A DNA stretch of 64,000 bases from Salibacteraceae bacterium. GTDB taxonomy: Bacteria > Bacteroidota > Bacteroidia > Flavobacteriales_G > Salibacteraceae. The stretch spans positions 186,001-250,000 of the forward strand of contig JAGYJZ010000001.1 in the NCBI GenBank assembly GCA_018401875.1. Reading direction: 5' to 3'. The notes beneath the pieces were generated by a model. It was not told where the DNA came from. It worked only from the letters and a program-made list of their open reading frames with translations, and did not search any database. Numbering within the stretch: the stretch's first letter is position 1; the number at the start of each line of letters is the position of its first letter. A program made the position numbers and the translations under genes. This document shows positions 18,777 through 27,711 of the stretch, piece after piece.

Positions 18777-19421
18777 TTAGTTGGCCTTTTCGTTTGATTC
18801 AATACTCAATTTTAAAGGTTTAGAAGCCTCATAATTTTTGATTTCAATAATGTTTGCAGGCAATCCAAATCCATTTTCAACAAGTGCTGCCACCACATCA
18901 TTCATCACTTGCGATCGAATACTGTGGTGCACAGAGCGCTTGGTGGTCTTAAACGTATCGACCCAAAAAAAGATCTTTAAGCTGAGCGTGTTCACCGCGA
19001 GCTCATCAATCATAATTGCAGCAGCACGATCGCCCTTGAGCACCTCGGCAACGTTGTTTACGGTATCAAGAATCAATTTGATGGCTTCTGTGGGATTGTT
19101 TTCGTAGGCAATGCCAAAGATAAAATCGTAGCGCAAAAATCCATCGATGGTGTAATTCGATAAAGGGTTTTTAAGAATGATGGAATTGGGTAAAAACACA
19201 TCCTTACCGTCAGGTGTTTTGATGAGTGTTTCGCGAATGTTGATGTCTTTTACAAAGCCCTCAATACCGTTCACTTCGATCAAATCGTCTATTTTAAACG
19301 GACTCTTGAATGCGAGAATAATTCCTGCCAGAAAGTTCTCTCCGATATCTTTCAAAGCAAACCCAATGACGAAGGTCAACAGACCGGCACCGGCCAGTAT
19401 AGAAAGAATAATGTCAGTCAA
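18777..19421 (-). CDS. MscS-family mechanosensitive channel, N-terminally short
   Basis: Retains the pore helix (AGAGLLTFVIGFALKDIGENFLAG), the beta domain (DDLIEVNGIEGFVKDINIRETLI, LPNSIILKNPLSNYT) and the C-terminal alpha/beta domain of small-conductance mechanosensitive channels. The first two transmembrane helices found in full-length members are absent: an in-frame TGA lies four codons before the first usable start (TTG at 19421), and only about 100 bp separate it from the photolyase-like gene. I infer an N-terminal deletion, leaving one that may not insert correctly. It could be a remnant. Confidence 0.7.
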   Translation of the reverse strand: MTDIILSILAGAGLLTFVIGFALKDIGENFLAGIILAFKSPFKIDDLIEVNGIEGFVKDINIRETLIKTPDGKDVFLPNSIILKNPLSNYTIDGFLRYDFIFGIAYENNPTEAIKLILDTVNNVAEVLKGDRAAAIMIDELAVNTLSLKIFFWVDTFKTTKRSVHHSIRSQVMNDVVAALVENGFGLPANIIEIKNYEASKPLKLSIESNEKAN

Positions 19422-19523
19422 TGCGCCTCATGAGTTTCAACGTCAGTGGTAATTTTTATGCGTTAGCTGTTCGTTGCCTTAATCCTATGATAGCATTAAA
19501 TAAATCAGTTGAGAAGTTGGTGG

Positions 19524-21014
19524 TTAAGAGTTGACAAGGTTCAATTTCTCAAGGAAATTATTGCCTGCGTCAATATGGGCGTTTCGCTTTTCTTCACCCA
19601 TGCGGTTGAGCGAGTGTGCAAGCATCGATGTGCGCGGATTGCCACGAAAAAAATCCTCATGTTTATGCACAAATCGCCAGAAAAGTCCGTCCCATGCCTT
19701 TTCCCAATCGCCCGTACCGTAGTTGCTCATTTTTTTGATGTAGTTTGCCCCACCGATGTAAGGCTTGGTGGCAAAGGTGCCTCCATCGGCAAACAAACAC
19801 ATGCCATACACATTGGGCACCATCACCCAATCATAGGCATCGATAAACAGTTCCATAAACCAGCGAAACACTTGGTTAGGATGAAATTCGCACAGCAACA
19901 TGAAATTTCCCAATACCATCAACCGCTCAATATGATGGCAATACCCGGTTTCCAATACTTTTTTAATGGTGTCGTCAATCGGATCAATCCCTGTGGTACC
20001 GTTGTAGAATGACGCAGGAATGTCGCGATCAGCCTCCCAAAAATTTCGGTTGCGAGCCATTTTGCCTTTGGCCATGTACATGCCTCGAATAAACTCGCGC
20101 CAACCGATGATTTGCCGAATAAATCCTTCGGTAGAATTGATCGGAATTTGTTCGTCTTCCGCAAATTGCAGACTGCGCTGCACCACTTCATTTGGGGTGA
20201 TCAAACCAACGTTTATGAGCGGTGAGATAACGCTGTGGTGCAAAATACTATGCTCTTTCACAATGGCGTCTTCGTAGTGGCCAAAGTCATAGAAACGATG
20301 GGTTAAAAATTGCTCCAACCAAGCATTCGCCTCAGCGTGCGTAGTTGGGTAGAGCGGTTGCCGCGTGATCTTTCCCGGGTTTTGCGCAAAATGTTTTTCT
20401 GTGTACGTCACAGCCTCGTCCCAATGGGCATTCTTGTCCGGAAAAAGTAGGGCAGGAGGTGTTTTTCCTTTGGGGTATTTTTTTCGGTTGTCAGCATCAA
20501 AAGTCCACTGTCCACCTTGAGGTTGCTGATCATCATCGGTCAGGATGCCTCGCGATAAGCGTTGTTGCTTATAAAACGTGGTTTGAAAGAATGACTTTTT
20601 ATCTGATCTGAAAAATGCGGCTAGATCGGATGTTGTGTTGAGAAACATCGGGTTTTCATGCACCACCAAGTTTACACTTCGGGCCATTGTGCGCAGGCGT
20701 TGTTCCAACCAATCGTCTGTTGGGTCGTTGATGTGAATTTCGGTTATCGATAATTGAGTGAGAACCTCGCCAAACAAGCGAATGTCAGACAATTCATCGG
20801 TTGATGATATGTAGCGCACTTTTTTTCCAAGTCCGGTCAAGTAATCCTGATAGTGCTTCATCGATGCGCGATGAAAAGCTATTTTTTGCTTGTGAAAGGC
20901 ATATTGCTTGAAGAATAAGAATTCTTCGATGAGGTACACTTCATGGCTGTTTTCAACGAGCTTACTTTTCGCAAAAAGTTGGTGCGGAAAGACAATACTG
21001 ATGGTGTTGTTCAT
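19524..21014 (-). CDS. Photolyase/cryptochrome-related protein (PhrB/FeS-BCP branch) lacking cluster ligands
   Basis: A 496-residue flavoprotein of the deoxyribodipyrimidine photolyase-related family, whose members repair (6-4) photoproducts using FAD and blue light. Typical blocks are SIVFPHQLF at the N-terminus, GWREFIRGMY, YCHHIERLMVLGNFMLL and PNVYGMCLFADGGTFATKPYI. The next block reads MSNYGTGDWEKAWDG; in the iron-sulfur branch a MSNYC-x2-C pattern and a further cysteine follow here. Those cysteines, and the earlier one around the INPIDD region, are absent, so the [4Fe-4S] cluster is probably not bound. I chose the ATG at 21014 because the longer frame runs into the upstream gene. It is 26 bp downstream of the second photolyase, probably in one operon. 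Confidence 0.85.
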   Translation of the reverse strand: MNNTISIVFPHQLFAKSKLVENSHEVYLIEEFLFFKQYAFHKQKIAFHRASMKHYQDYLTGLGKKVRYISSTDELSDIRLFGEVLTQLSITEIHINDPTDDWLEQRLRTMARSVNLVVHENPMFLNTTSDLAAFFRSDKKSFFQTTFYKQQRLSRGILTDDDQQPQGGQWTFDADNRKKYPKGKTPPALLFPDKNAHWDEAVTYTEKHFAQNPGKITRQPLYPTTHAEANAWLEQFLTHRFYDFGHYEDAIVKEHSILHHSVISPLINVGLITPNEVVQRSLQFAEDEQIPINSTEGFIRQIIGWREFIRGMYMAKGKMARNRNFWEADRDIPASFYNGTTGIDPIDDTIKKVLETGYCHHIERLMVLGNFMLLCEFHPNQVFRWFMELFIDAYDWVMVPNVYGMCLFADGGTFATKPYIGGANYIKKMSNYGTGDWEKAWDGLFWRFVHKHEDFFRGNPRTSMLAHSLNRMGEEKRNAHIDAGNNFLEKLNLVNS

Positions 21015-21040
21015 AGCATTGGTGAATCGAATAATGATCA

Positions 21041-22549
21041 TTACTTCAACGAATTGCGCGAGGCTTTGTTTCGTGTGTGTTTCATTACGATGCGTACACT
21101 TTCTTGTTTTACGCTTGCATGTTTGCGGTAGCCCCAAATTTTTGAGCGCGCATTTTTACCGCATTCTTCCAAGTTAATCACGGGGTCTAGATAGGTGGTT
21201 TCGATGCCATAGAGCTGTTTTTCAAGGGTTGATACTGCCCATGGTTCGTGGATAAATTGAGTGGGAAACTCGCGCAGCTCTTCCACCCATTGTTTGATAA
21301 ATACACCTTCAGGATCGTGGTCTTTTGATTGCTTCACCGGATTATACATTCTGATGGTGTTTACGCCTGTAGTGCCCGCCTGCATTTGAAATTGAGTGTA
21401 ATGGATACCGGGCTCATAGTCGAGAAAGAGTTGGGCCAAATGGTATGTGCCAAGTTTCCAATCGCAGTCAAAATGATGGCAAAAAACAGACACGAGCATG
21501 GCGCGCATCCTAAAGTTGACCCAACCGGTATGATTGAGGCAACGCATGCAAGCATCTACCATAGGAAATCCCGTTGTACCTGATTTCCATGCTTCAATCA
21601 GGTGATCATCGTTGGTGTAAGGCATCGACTCATAGCCACGATTCACGCAGCGGGTTTCATAGTCGCACTCCATTTCAAATTTCTGGATAAAATGGCAATG
21701 CCATTTGAGTCGTGTGAGCATCCCATTAAAGCTGCGCTTGTGGTTTTCGTAGTTGGGATGAAGCTTCACAAGCGCCACAGCCTGTCGGATACTTAGATTG
21801 CCCCAAGCCAAATAAGGCGAAATGCGCGCGCATGATGTTCGGCTTTCGAGTGGTTTTGAAATGTGCCGACTGTAATTTTTTCCGCGATCGCTGCAAAACG
21901 ATTCAAGGTATTTCCAAGCAAATTTTTCACCAGCTTTTTGAAAAGTAGATGGATAGTTTTCGAGGCGAGTTTGCAATGTTTCTGGAAGAGGAAAGGGATG
22001 TGCATTTGGCTTTCTATTACTTGTAGTATAAGCGTTTTCGATGGCTTTCGAACCGGCATAACCGTACCATTTTGCATCCCAAAGTTTTCGATCGCTGATG
22101 CCGCGAATCACACCATTGTTTTGAAACTCATGCCATGTTGCTGAGTACTGATTCAAGAGTTGTAAAACGGCTTTGTCGCGCTCCCATGTGGCTCTGATGC
22201 CACTTTCTTGGTATGAAAAAACCTCATTAATGTGAAAGGCATCACATAAGTATGAGAACACCTCAACTGCTTCAGCATAGAAAACTTCAACGTTTCGGTG
22301 ATAGGGTGTGAGTTGAGCGTTCATCGCCCCGATGGAGTGATACACAAACTGCTGGTGCCTCAGTGCGCTGTCAGGATGGCGCAATGCCGAAGGTTCGAAA
22401 ATGTATATAGGCAGGTAGTCGATGGACGATTGTTCGGCACGCAAAAAGGGCTCGTGGTCTTGGAGACGCAAATCGCGTTTCAGCCATACGATGTTGATTG
22501 CTTCGCGAGAGGGTGGCGTTGGCTGCGTTTTGGCGTTATGCTTTGTCAC
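21041..22549 (-). CDS. Cryptochrome/deoxyribodipyrimidine photolyase
   Basis: A 502-residue FAD protein of the classical photolyase/cryptochrome family. The N-terminal antenna-binding domain starts with INIVWLKRDLRLQDH. The FAD-binding helical domain shows RISPYLAWGNLS, MLTRLKWHCHFIQKFE, TGFPMVDACMRCL, GWVNFRMRAMLVSVF and TTGVNTIRMYNPVKQ. This pattern is complete, so blue-light absorption is likely. Whether it repairs cyclobutane dimers or acts as a sensor cannot be decided from sequence alone. It lies between the SDR gene (52 bp upstream) and the PhrB-like gene on the same strand, forming a light-damage module. Confidence 0.9.
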   Translation of the reverse strand: MTKHNAKTQPTPPSREAINIVWLKRDLRLQDHEPFLRAEQSSIDYLPIYIFEPSALRHPDSALRHQQFVYHSIGAMNAQLTPYHRNVEVFYAEAVEVFSYLCDAFHINEVFSYQESGIRATWERDKAVLQLLNQYSATWHEFQNNGVIRGISDRKLWDAKWYGYAGSKAIENAYTTSNRKPNAHPFPLPETLQTRLENYPSTFQKAGEKFAWKYLESFCSDRGKNYSRHISKPLESRTSCARISPYLAWGNLSIRQAVALVKLHPNYENHKRSFNGMLTRLKWHCHFIQKFEMECDYETRCVNRGYESMPYTNDDHLIEAWKSGTTGFPMVDACMRCLNHTGWVNFRMRAMLVSVFCHHFDCDWKLGTYHLAQLFLDYEPGIHYTQFQMQAGTTGVNTIRMYNPVKQSKDHDPEGVFIKQWVEELREFPTQFIHEPWAVSTLEKQLYGIETTYLDPVINLEECGKNARSKIWGYRKHASVKQESVRIVMKHTRNKASRNSLK

Positions 22550-22601
22550 AACGAATCAAACACGCACGCTAACAATATGTTTTTCTTCCCGGGTTCGCTT
22601 T

Positions 22602-24026
22602 TTATTGGTCGGCAATATTGTCGATCATTCCTTTGAAGATGAATCCGTGAAACGGAAGCACAGCGTACCAATACATTCTGCCCAATAATCCCAAGGGCCT
22701 GAAGGTGGCAGTTTGGGTAAGAATGTTGTTGTTGTCAATTTTGAATTCAAGCCACGCTTCACCTGGAAGTTTCATCTCTGCGTACAACAGCAAACGTTTT
22801 TCCTCTTTATTGGCGATGAGAACGCGCCAAAAATCGAGCGCATCGCCTGAGACCAGTTCGGTGTCGCTTTTTCTGCCTCTGCGCATGCCAACACCGCTAA
22901 ACAGTTGGTCGAGAACGCCTCTTATTTCCCACAACCAATTGCCGTAATACCAGCCGGTTTTACCTCCAATCGACCAAATTTTTTCGAGGGAAGTTTCGCT
23001 ATTTAACACTTTTCGAGTTCGTATGTCTTTGAAACAGCCGTTTACCGGAACTTCGATGAACCTTGAAAATCCATTCTTGAAAAGATCACTCGTTTGGGCG
23101 TCTTTCCAGCTCGAAAGCACTTGATTTTGCTCGATTTTATCAAAGGCAAGTTTGATCGATGTGTTGTAGTCAAGTAGTTCAATGCCAAGCGTTTCAGCGA
23201 GGTTATTTGATTTACAGATGACATCGATTTTCATGCTGTCTACCAAGTTCTTCGCAAGTGCAAACGAGGTAGCGGTGACGAAATAGAGCCAATAAGACGA
23301 TATTTTTGGCGTCATCACGGGCACAATTACAATGCGTCTTTTTAATCCTCGTATGTTGGCAAAACGCAGCAGCATTTCTTTGTAAGTCAAAATATCTGGT
23401 CCACCAATATCAAAGCTCTTATTGAAGGTTTCCGTTCTTCCATTAACTCCCACTAAAAACTCTACCACATTGCGAATGGCAATAGGCTGACACCTTGTTT
23501 TAAGCCATTTTGGAGTGATCATAAACGGTAGCTTTTCTACCAAGTCGCGGATGATTTCAAACGATGCGCTTCCTGAGCCAACGATAATTCCTGCTTTCAA
23601 TGTGGTAAGCGCAAATGTGGCATCAGCCAACACGGTTTCCACATTTTTTCGCGATGATAAATGCTTCGAAAGTTCATCTGTATTGGTGATGCCGCTTAAA
23701 TAAATCACCTGTTTGGCCTGGGTCTGTTCAATGCTGTTTTTAAAATTGGTAGCGCAAATTTCTTCCATGCTTTCGAAATCACCGTGTTGGGTAGACATGG
23801 AATGGATGAGGTAATAAGCTGCCTCAATATCAGCTGGAATTTTTTTAAGACTTTCTTTATCCAGAAAATCCACTTCAATAACCGATAGGTTTGACGATGG
23901 AAATTTTTTTGAATTAAAACGGTCTTTGTCTCTTACACAGCAGATTACCTCATGTCCATTTTCGAGTAAAACAGGCAAGAGACGTTGGGCGATATAGCCG
24001 GTAACTCCGGTGAGTAAAATTTTCAT
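22602..24026 (-). CDS. SDR family NAD(P)-binding protein with DUF2867 domain
   Basis: A 474-residue protein. The N-terminal Rossmann domain begins ILLTGVTGYIAQRLLP (GxxGxxG form) and contains YLSGITN and KAGIIVGSGS motifs of atypical NmrA/UDP-sugar epimerase-like SDRs. The last 160 or so residues are a DUF2867 domain (VPVNGCFKDIRTRKVL, VSGDALDFWRVL, LPGEAWLEFKI, LGLLGRMYWYAVLPFH). Proteins of this form are often adjacent to photolyase and carotenoid or stress genes in Bacteroidota. The substrate is unknown. It lies directly upstream of the two photolyase genes. Confidence 0.82.
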   Translation of the reverse strand: MKILLTGVTGYIAQRLLPVLLENGHEVICCVRDKDRFNSKKFPSSNLSVIEVDFLDKESLKKIPADIEAAYYLIHSMSTQHGDFESMEEICATNFKNSIEQTQAKQVIYLSGITNTDELSKHLSSRKNVETVLADATFALTTLKAGIIVGSGSASFEIIRDLVEKLPFMITPKWLKTRCQPIAIRNVVEFLVGVNGRTETFNKSFDIGGPDILTYKEMLLRFANIRGLKRRIVIVPVMTPKISSYWLYFVTATSFALAKNLVDSMKIDVICKSNNLAETLGIELLDYNTSIKLAFDKIEQNQVLSSWKDAQTSDLFKNGFSRFIEVPVNGCFKDIRTRKVLNSETSLEKIWSIGGKTGWYYGNWLWEIRGVLDQLFSGVGMRRGRKSDTELVSGDALDFWRVLIANKEEKRLLLYAEMKLPGEAWLEFKIDNNNILTQTATFRPLGLLGRMYWYAVLPFHGFIFKGMIDNIADQ

Positions 24027-24256
24027 GGCGCGATGTACAATTGTATGTTATGAAGAACAAGCAACGATTCTTGAAGCCTAACAATTTATGGCTCTAATGG
24101 TGCGCTCGGCTTTGCGCAAGGTAGCAGGATTAGACCGATTGGCAGCGCTAACTTTCAATTTGGCGTTGGTGAGGGTTGTTTTTTGTTGAATGCTGATAAA
24201 ATTGTCGGGCTTTATTTTTTAGCAAGATTCTCGGAGACAGACGATGCCTGATCACC

Positions 24257-24299
24257 CAAAAAAAAGAAGGGCGGAAAAGCACCTCTGCTTTTCCGCCCT
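24257..24299 (-). terminator. Terminator downstream of proteorhodopsin
   Basis: Perfect 13-bp arms AGGGCGGAAAAGC (24268-24280) and GCTTTTCCGCCCT (24287-24299) with a 6-nt loop. On the minus strand a run of eight T follows. It isolates the rhodopsin transcript from the SDR-photolyase block. Nothing gene-like is seen in the rest of 24027-24325. Confidence 0.92.
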
Positions 24300-24325
24300 A
24301 TAAACCTTCTATAAACCTGGATGCC

Positions 24326-25042
24326 TTACTCTTCGGACCTTGAAAGGCTGTAAATTACCAATCCAAATCCAATTTTGTTGATGGCATCGGCAATATTGTA
24401 TACGATGTCCATGGCGTGTGTGGCAGCTTCAGGGTCAGCAACCAACTGAATTCCAAATAGGCCTCCTGGAGTTCCTAAGATGTAACCCAACGGATAAATT
24501 GCCCATCCAACCAAAACAAACCAAGCAAGTATCCGTGTAGCTTTTGCCACTTGCGGACCAGCCGTTTGAGCCAGTTTAGATACTTCGCCAAACCAAATGA
24601 GGTAAACGATGTAGAAATAAGCAGCTCCGGAAATCACACCCCACAACACACTGTTGCCGCGGTCTATGGTTTCTCCGAAATAGCCTGTTACGAGCATTAC
24701 CAATGATGCTGCAATCAGCTTCCACAGTAATCCGATTTTAGCTCCCGCCTTTTTCGTGATTAAATAAAATTCAACACACATTAAGGGTACGGTGAGTATC
24801 CAGTCAACGTATCGAAAAAACGTTGGTGAATCCCCTGTCTCAAGATTGTAACCTCGCATGTAGTAGTAGTGAACTGCTGCAATAAAGGTTATAAGTCCTG
24901 ATACAAGAACGGACGTTCTCCATTTTTGAGGTGTGTTGTTTAGCTCAAAAAAGAAGAATGCTGATGCGGCCATCATGGCCATAGTACCGATAAAAAACGT
25001 AAATGCTACGTAATTATCACTCGCAATTTTAAGGTGCTCCAT
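24326..25042 (-). CDS. Proteorhodopsin (green-type light-driven proton pump)
   Basis: A seven-helix microbial rhodopsin of 238 residues in the inner membrane that pumps protons out on illumination. Helix C reads RYVDWILTVPLMCVEFY. Asp80 is the proton acceptor, Thr84 the middle position and Glu91 the proton donor, giving the DTE set of proton pumps (D97, T101 and E108 in marine proteorhodopsin). The position equivalent to 105 is Met88, which in flavobacterial proteins goes with green absorption. His58 in FIAAVHYYYMR matches the His75 that partners the acceptor. Helix G has IADAINKIGFGL with the Schiff-base Lys223. It is preceded by an AT-rich 215-bp spacer after blh and followed by a strong terminator, so it is probably its own transcription unit. 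Confidence 0.96.
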   Translation of the reverse strand: MEHLKIASDNYVAFTFFIGTMAMMAASAFFFFELNNTPQKWRTSVLVSGLITFIAAVHYYYMRGYNLETGDSPTFFRYVDWILTVPLMCVEFYLITKKAGAKIGLLWKLIAASLVMLVTGYFGETIDRGNSVLWGVISGAAYFYIVYLIWFGEVSKLAQTAGPQVAKATRILAWFVLVGWAIYPLGYILGTPGGLFGIQLVADPEAATHAMDIVYNIADAINKIGFGLVIYSLSRSEE

Positions 25043-25257
25043 TTGTTTAGTTTTAGTTTTCCTACTCTTTTGGATTTTCGGTTACTCCGCGTTTTTTATT
25101 GGTTCAGCCACCAAGTTTCAAAACAACACAAAAAATTTAAGAAAGTTTAAATTTGGTTGAACAATTTTTTTAGAGGACTTACTTCCTGTTTATTTTGAAT
25201 AGTTCTGAAAAGTGTTTTTCGCAGAATGAACCACGTTTCTTCTCAGTCGTGATTCCT

Positions 25258-26190
25258 TTAGGGTATTAGTGGATACAGCTTTTTGCGAAAAAGCAAGCCG
25301 TAAAACTGGTTCATCACAAACACATGGGGAAGCGTTATGGAAGAGATCACAATAAGAAGGCAATATCCATATGATATATGCAGCAGGCCTAAATGTATTA
25401 GTAAGAAAAGCAGTCCGATGCCTATAAGCGAGAACAGGGTGAAGGGCGTAACAAGTTTGATGAATTGCCAAGCACTGGTTATATCCTTCTCTGAGGTGAG
25501 AAAATGATATTCTTCGCCCATTACTTTTATCGAGTGGAGTATTACGAAATACAGACTAAACCCTATGACCAACGGAGTTAAATAGAAGCAGATAAAAATA
25601 ATCATGAGCACAAGTGATTCCATCATGAATGCTTCTATTGTTATCAAATTAATGGCGATCATGTAAACCATTAAGAGCAATACGCTGGCTGTTGTGGACA
25701 GGAAAATCAAACGAATGAGCTTAAAGTTGTGCACTGTGTCGAATTGCGCAAATTCATCGTATTCACGAGCGATGTGCTGAATTTCATTTTGATTGAAATA
25801 CAACAAGGCCGAAATAAGACTGATTCCCCATAGCAAATAGAGGCTCTTGTGGAGAAATCGTTGTTCTTTAAAGTAATGGGTGAATTGGCCTTGACCAAAA
25901 TGATAGGCTGATATTATGAGGAAAACCACGTAGGTAAAGCTTGGAAAAAACAGCCATAAGCCCACGTTGAGCCCGATGATAATTAAGTAAATGCCAACAA
26001 AAGCAAATTTCTTATCGTTCGACTTTCGCAAAAAAAGCACGTGGTCAATGGCTCCGTGGGGTATGCCAAATAGAAGTAAAAATGGGGTGCAAAGAATGAG
26101 CTGATCAGCGATGGCTATTTCTCCTGCGCTTAGTAATCCGGGAACCAGCAACATCATGCACGCAAGAAAAATGAATATGGCTTTTGTCAT
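25258..26190 (-). CDS. blh: Beta-carotene 15,15'-dioxygenase (Brp/Blh family)
   Basis: An integral membrane enzyme that splits beta-carotene into two retinal molecules, the chromophore of the adjacent rhodopsin. The 310-residue protein carries the family histidine motifs: GIPHGAIDH, SAYHFGQGQF, FVILHSIKVM and TLPHVFVMNQFY. I chose the ATG at 26190 (MTKAIFIFL); a longer version adds 11 residues. It is upstream of the rhodopsin gene on the same strand, the reverse of an often reported rhodopsin-blh order. No crt genes for beta-carotene are in the window. A 12-bp dyad lies about 50-80 bp upstream. Confidence 0.93.
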   Translation of the reverse strand: MTKAIFIFLACMMLLVPGLLSAGEIAIADQLILCTPFLLLFGIPHGAIDHVLFLRKSNDKKFAFVGIYLIIIGLNVGLWLFFPSFTYVVFLIISAYHFGQGQFTHYFKEQRFLHKSLYLLWGISLISALLYFNQNEIQHIAREYDEFAQFDTVHNFKLIRLIFLSTTASVLLLMVYMIAINLITIEAFMMESLVLMIIFICFYLTPLVIGFSLYFVILHSIKVMGEEYHFLTSEKDITSAWQFIKLVTPFTLFSLIGIGLLFLLIHLGLLHISYGYCLLIVISSITLPHVFVMNQFYGLLFRKKLYPLIP

Positions 26191-26238
26191 ACGCTTTTCA
26201 CAGGTAAGTGAAGAAGCTAACAACGAATACTCGATAAT

Positions 26239-26272
26239 GTTAAAACGAACAGCGAGTTTGGTTCGCTTTAAC
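26239..26272. promoter_or_regulatory. Inverted repeat upstream of blh (candidate operator)
   Basis: GTTAAAACGAAC (26239-26250) and GTTCGCTTTAAC (26261-26272) pair over 12 bp with one mismatch and a 10-bp spacer, so the arm centres are 22 bp apart (about two helical turns). It lies 49-82 bp before the blh start. It suits a dimeric regulator; no regulator gene is linked. Confidence 0.45.
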
Positions 26273-26400
26273 TTTTCTTTTTTGCCGATAGAAGTATCAA
26301 TTTCAATGATGGAACCATCATTCGCTTGACCGAATGCACAGCCTTACAACGCTGTCCTCGACTGTCTATTAAAACACCATCGTTTGGATGTTTGCCTTCG

Positions 26401-27348
26401 TTAAGTTGACAAATAAAGTGAAGAGATCACCGTAATCAATATCAACAAAACGGGCGCAGCTAGCATGATGATTACCGAAATTCTACCCGCCTTGGTTTTT
26501 TTGGCCGATACCACAGCAAAGCTGATCGAGAAAATCAGTGTTAAGCTGTATAAGCCCAGCAAAAAAATAACAAGAAGCGCCAACAAAACAACCAGTAAGA
26601 ACTCCGTAAAAAGATTGACAAATGAGCCTAAAACGAGGAGGAAATATACCGTTAGCGCAGCAACAATCAACAATAGAATGGCTCCTATAATGCTCACTAC
26701 CAAAGAGAAAGTGCCTGTTGTTTTTAAAAATGAAGGGGTAAAGATGGTTTTATTCTTCTTGATGGCTGAATGCTCAATGCCATACATGATCAGTAAAATA
26801 ATGGATATGGGTAGCAACAATGTGCCAAGCGAAGAAAGCACGGAAACGAAAAGTAAAATACTCGCATTAACGATAAAGAGGGGCAGGAGGAAACTCAGAA
26901 TAATGGCTACTAAAGATAGAACCCCAACAACCGACCAGCCGAGTATTTTCTTCTTATTCGCAGTATTGAGTTCTTCTTGTGATGGCGGATCGTCTTCCGA
27001 AATCTGAATCTTCTCGGTTTGATCTTTCACCCACGCACTGATTTTTGGTTTTATTTCTTTTAACCGCTCAAAAGGTGAATCGCGCTGAGCAGAGTCTTTT
27101 GGCTGTTCTATCAGCTGAGGCACTTCGTCACTATACTTTTGCTCAGCATAATTTTCAGGCGAGCTTTGTGCACCACCAATTTCAAATGTCTTTTCTTGCT
27201 TTTTGTATTTTGCAAGATCGATGTGAAAGCCTTTTCGGTATTTGCGTTTCTGCAACCAACCATCAGCTACAACGTCTAACGAATGCTTGCATGAGGCCAT
27301 CAAGCTAGCAATGATAATGACCGCAGTATAAAATTTAGAGTTACGCAA
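26401..27348 (-). CDS. Lipoprotein with four to five transmembrane helices, unknown function
   Basis: A 315-residue protein with lipobox LMASC (Cys20) followed by GWLQKRKYRKGFHIDLA, a basic motif frequent near the N-terminus of Bacteroidota surface lipoproteins. A charged linker leads to a C-terminal half made of hydrophobic helices with few charges (about residues 135-315). The mix of a lipid anchor and a membrane domain is uncommon. I cannot assign a function. It is transcribed alone between blh and the THUMP methyltransferase. Confidence 0.72.
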   Translation of the reverse strand: MRNSKFYTAVIIIASLMASCKHSLDVVADGWLQKRKYRKGFHIDLAKYKKQEKTFEIGGAQSSPENYAEQKYSDEVPQLIEQPKDSAQRDSPFERLKEIKPKISAWVKDQTEKIQISEDDPPSQEELNTANKKKILGWSVVGVLSLVAIILSFLLPLFIVNASILLFVSVLSSLGTLLLPISIILLIMYGIEHSAIKKNKTIFTPSFLKTTGTFSLVVSIIGAILLLIVAALTVYFLLVLGSFVNLFTEFLLVVLLALLVIFLLGLYSLTLIFSISFAVVSAKKTKAGRISVIIMLAAPVLLILITVISSLYLST

Positions 27349-27711
27349 TCCGCTCTATTTTGAAACAGAGTTACGAAAAATTTGAAATGAACAGTGTAAC
27401 AATGCATTTTAACCATAGTTTTTTGACCTTAGGGTTAACAGAATTCACAGATTCTAAAACAATAAAACCATACCTCGACTTCCCCTTACTCATTAAATTC
27501 ATGATGCAGCTCTTTTTCAATATTCAATACTTCAGAGGTCTGACCGCAAGAGCGTTATAGACAAACAGAAAGGACTTGCATGATTCCCACACTTTTTAAA
27601 GTGTAAATTGTGTGTTTGAAAAGTAGATTTGGTTGAAGCGTAAGTACCCTAAATAAAAGGTAATGCTCTTTCAACAGGAAGGTGCGAATGGATTGATCGC
27701 GTTCGTTTGGC
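27349..27711. other. Intergenic region of 363 bp
   Basis: AT-rich. It holds one 7-bp dyad, ACACTTT (27589-27595) and AAAGTGT (27598-27604). A short open frame at 27360-27560 has no start context, composition or similarity that would support a gene. No tRNA or terminator seen. Confidence 0.4.

Noticed and set aside
27360-27560. 66-codon frame in the spacer before the THUMP methyltransferase
   Set aside because: AT-rich, no recognisable motif, no good upstream context.
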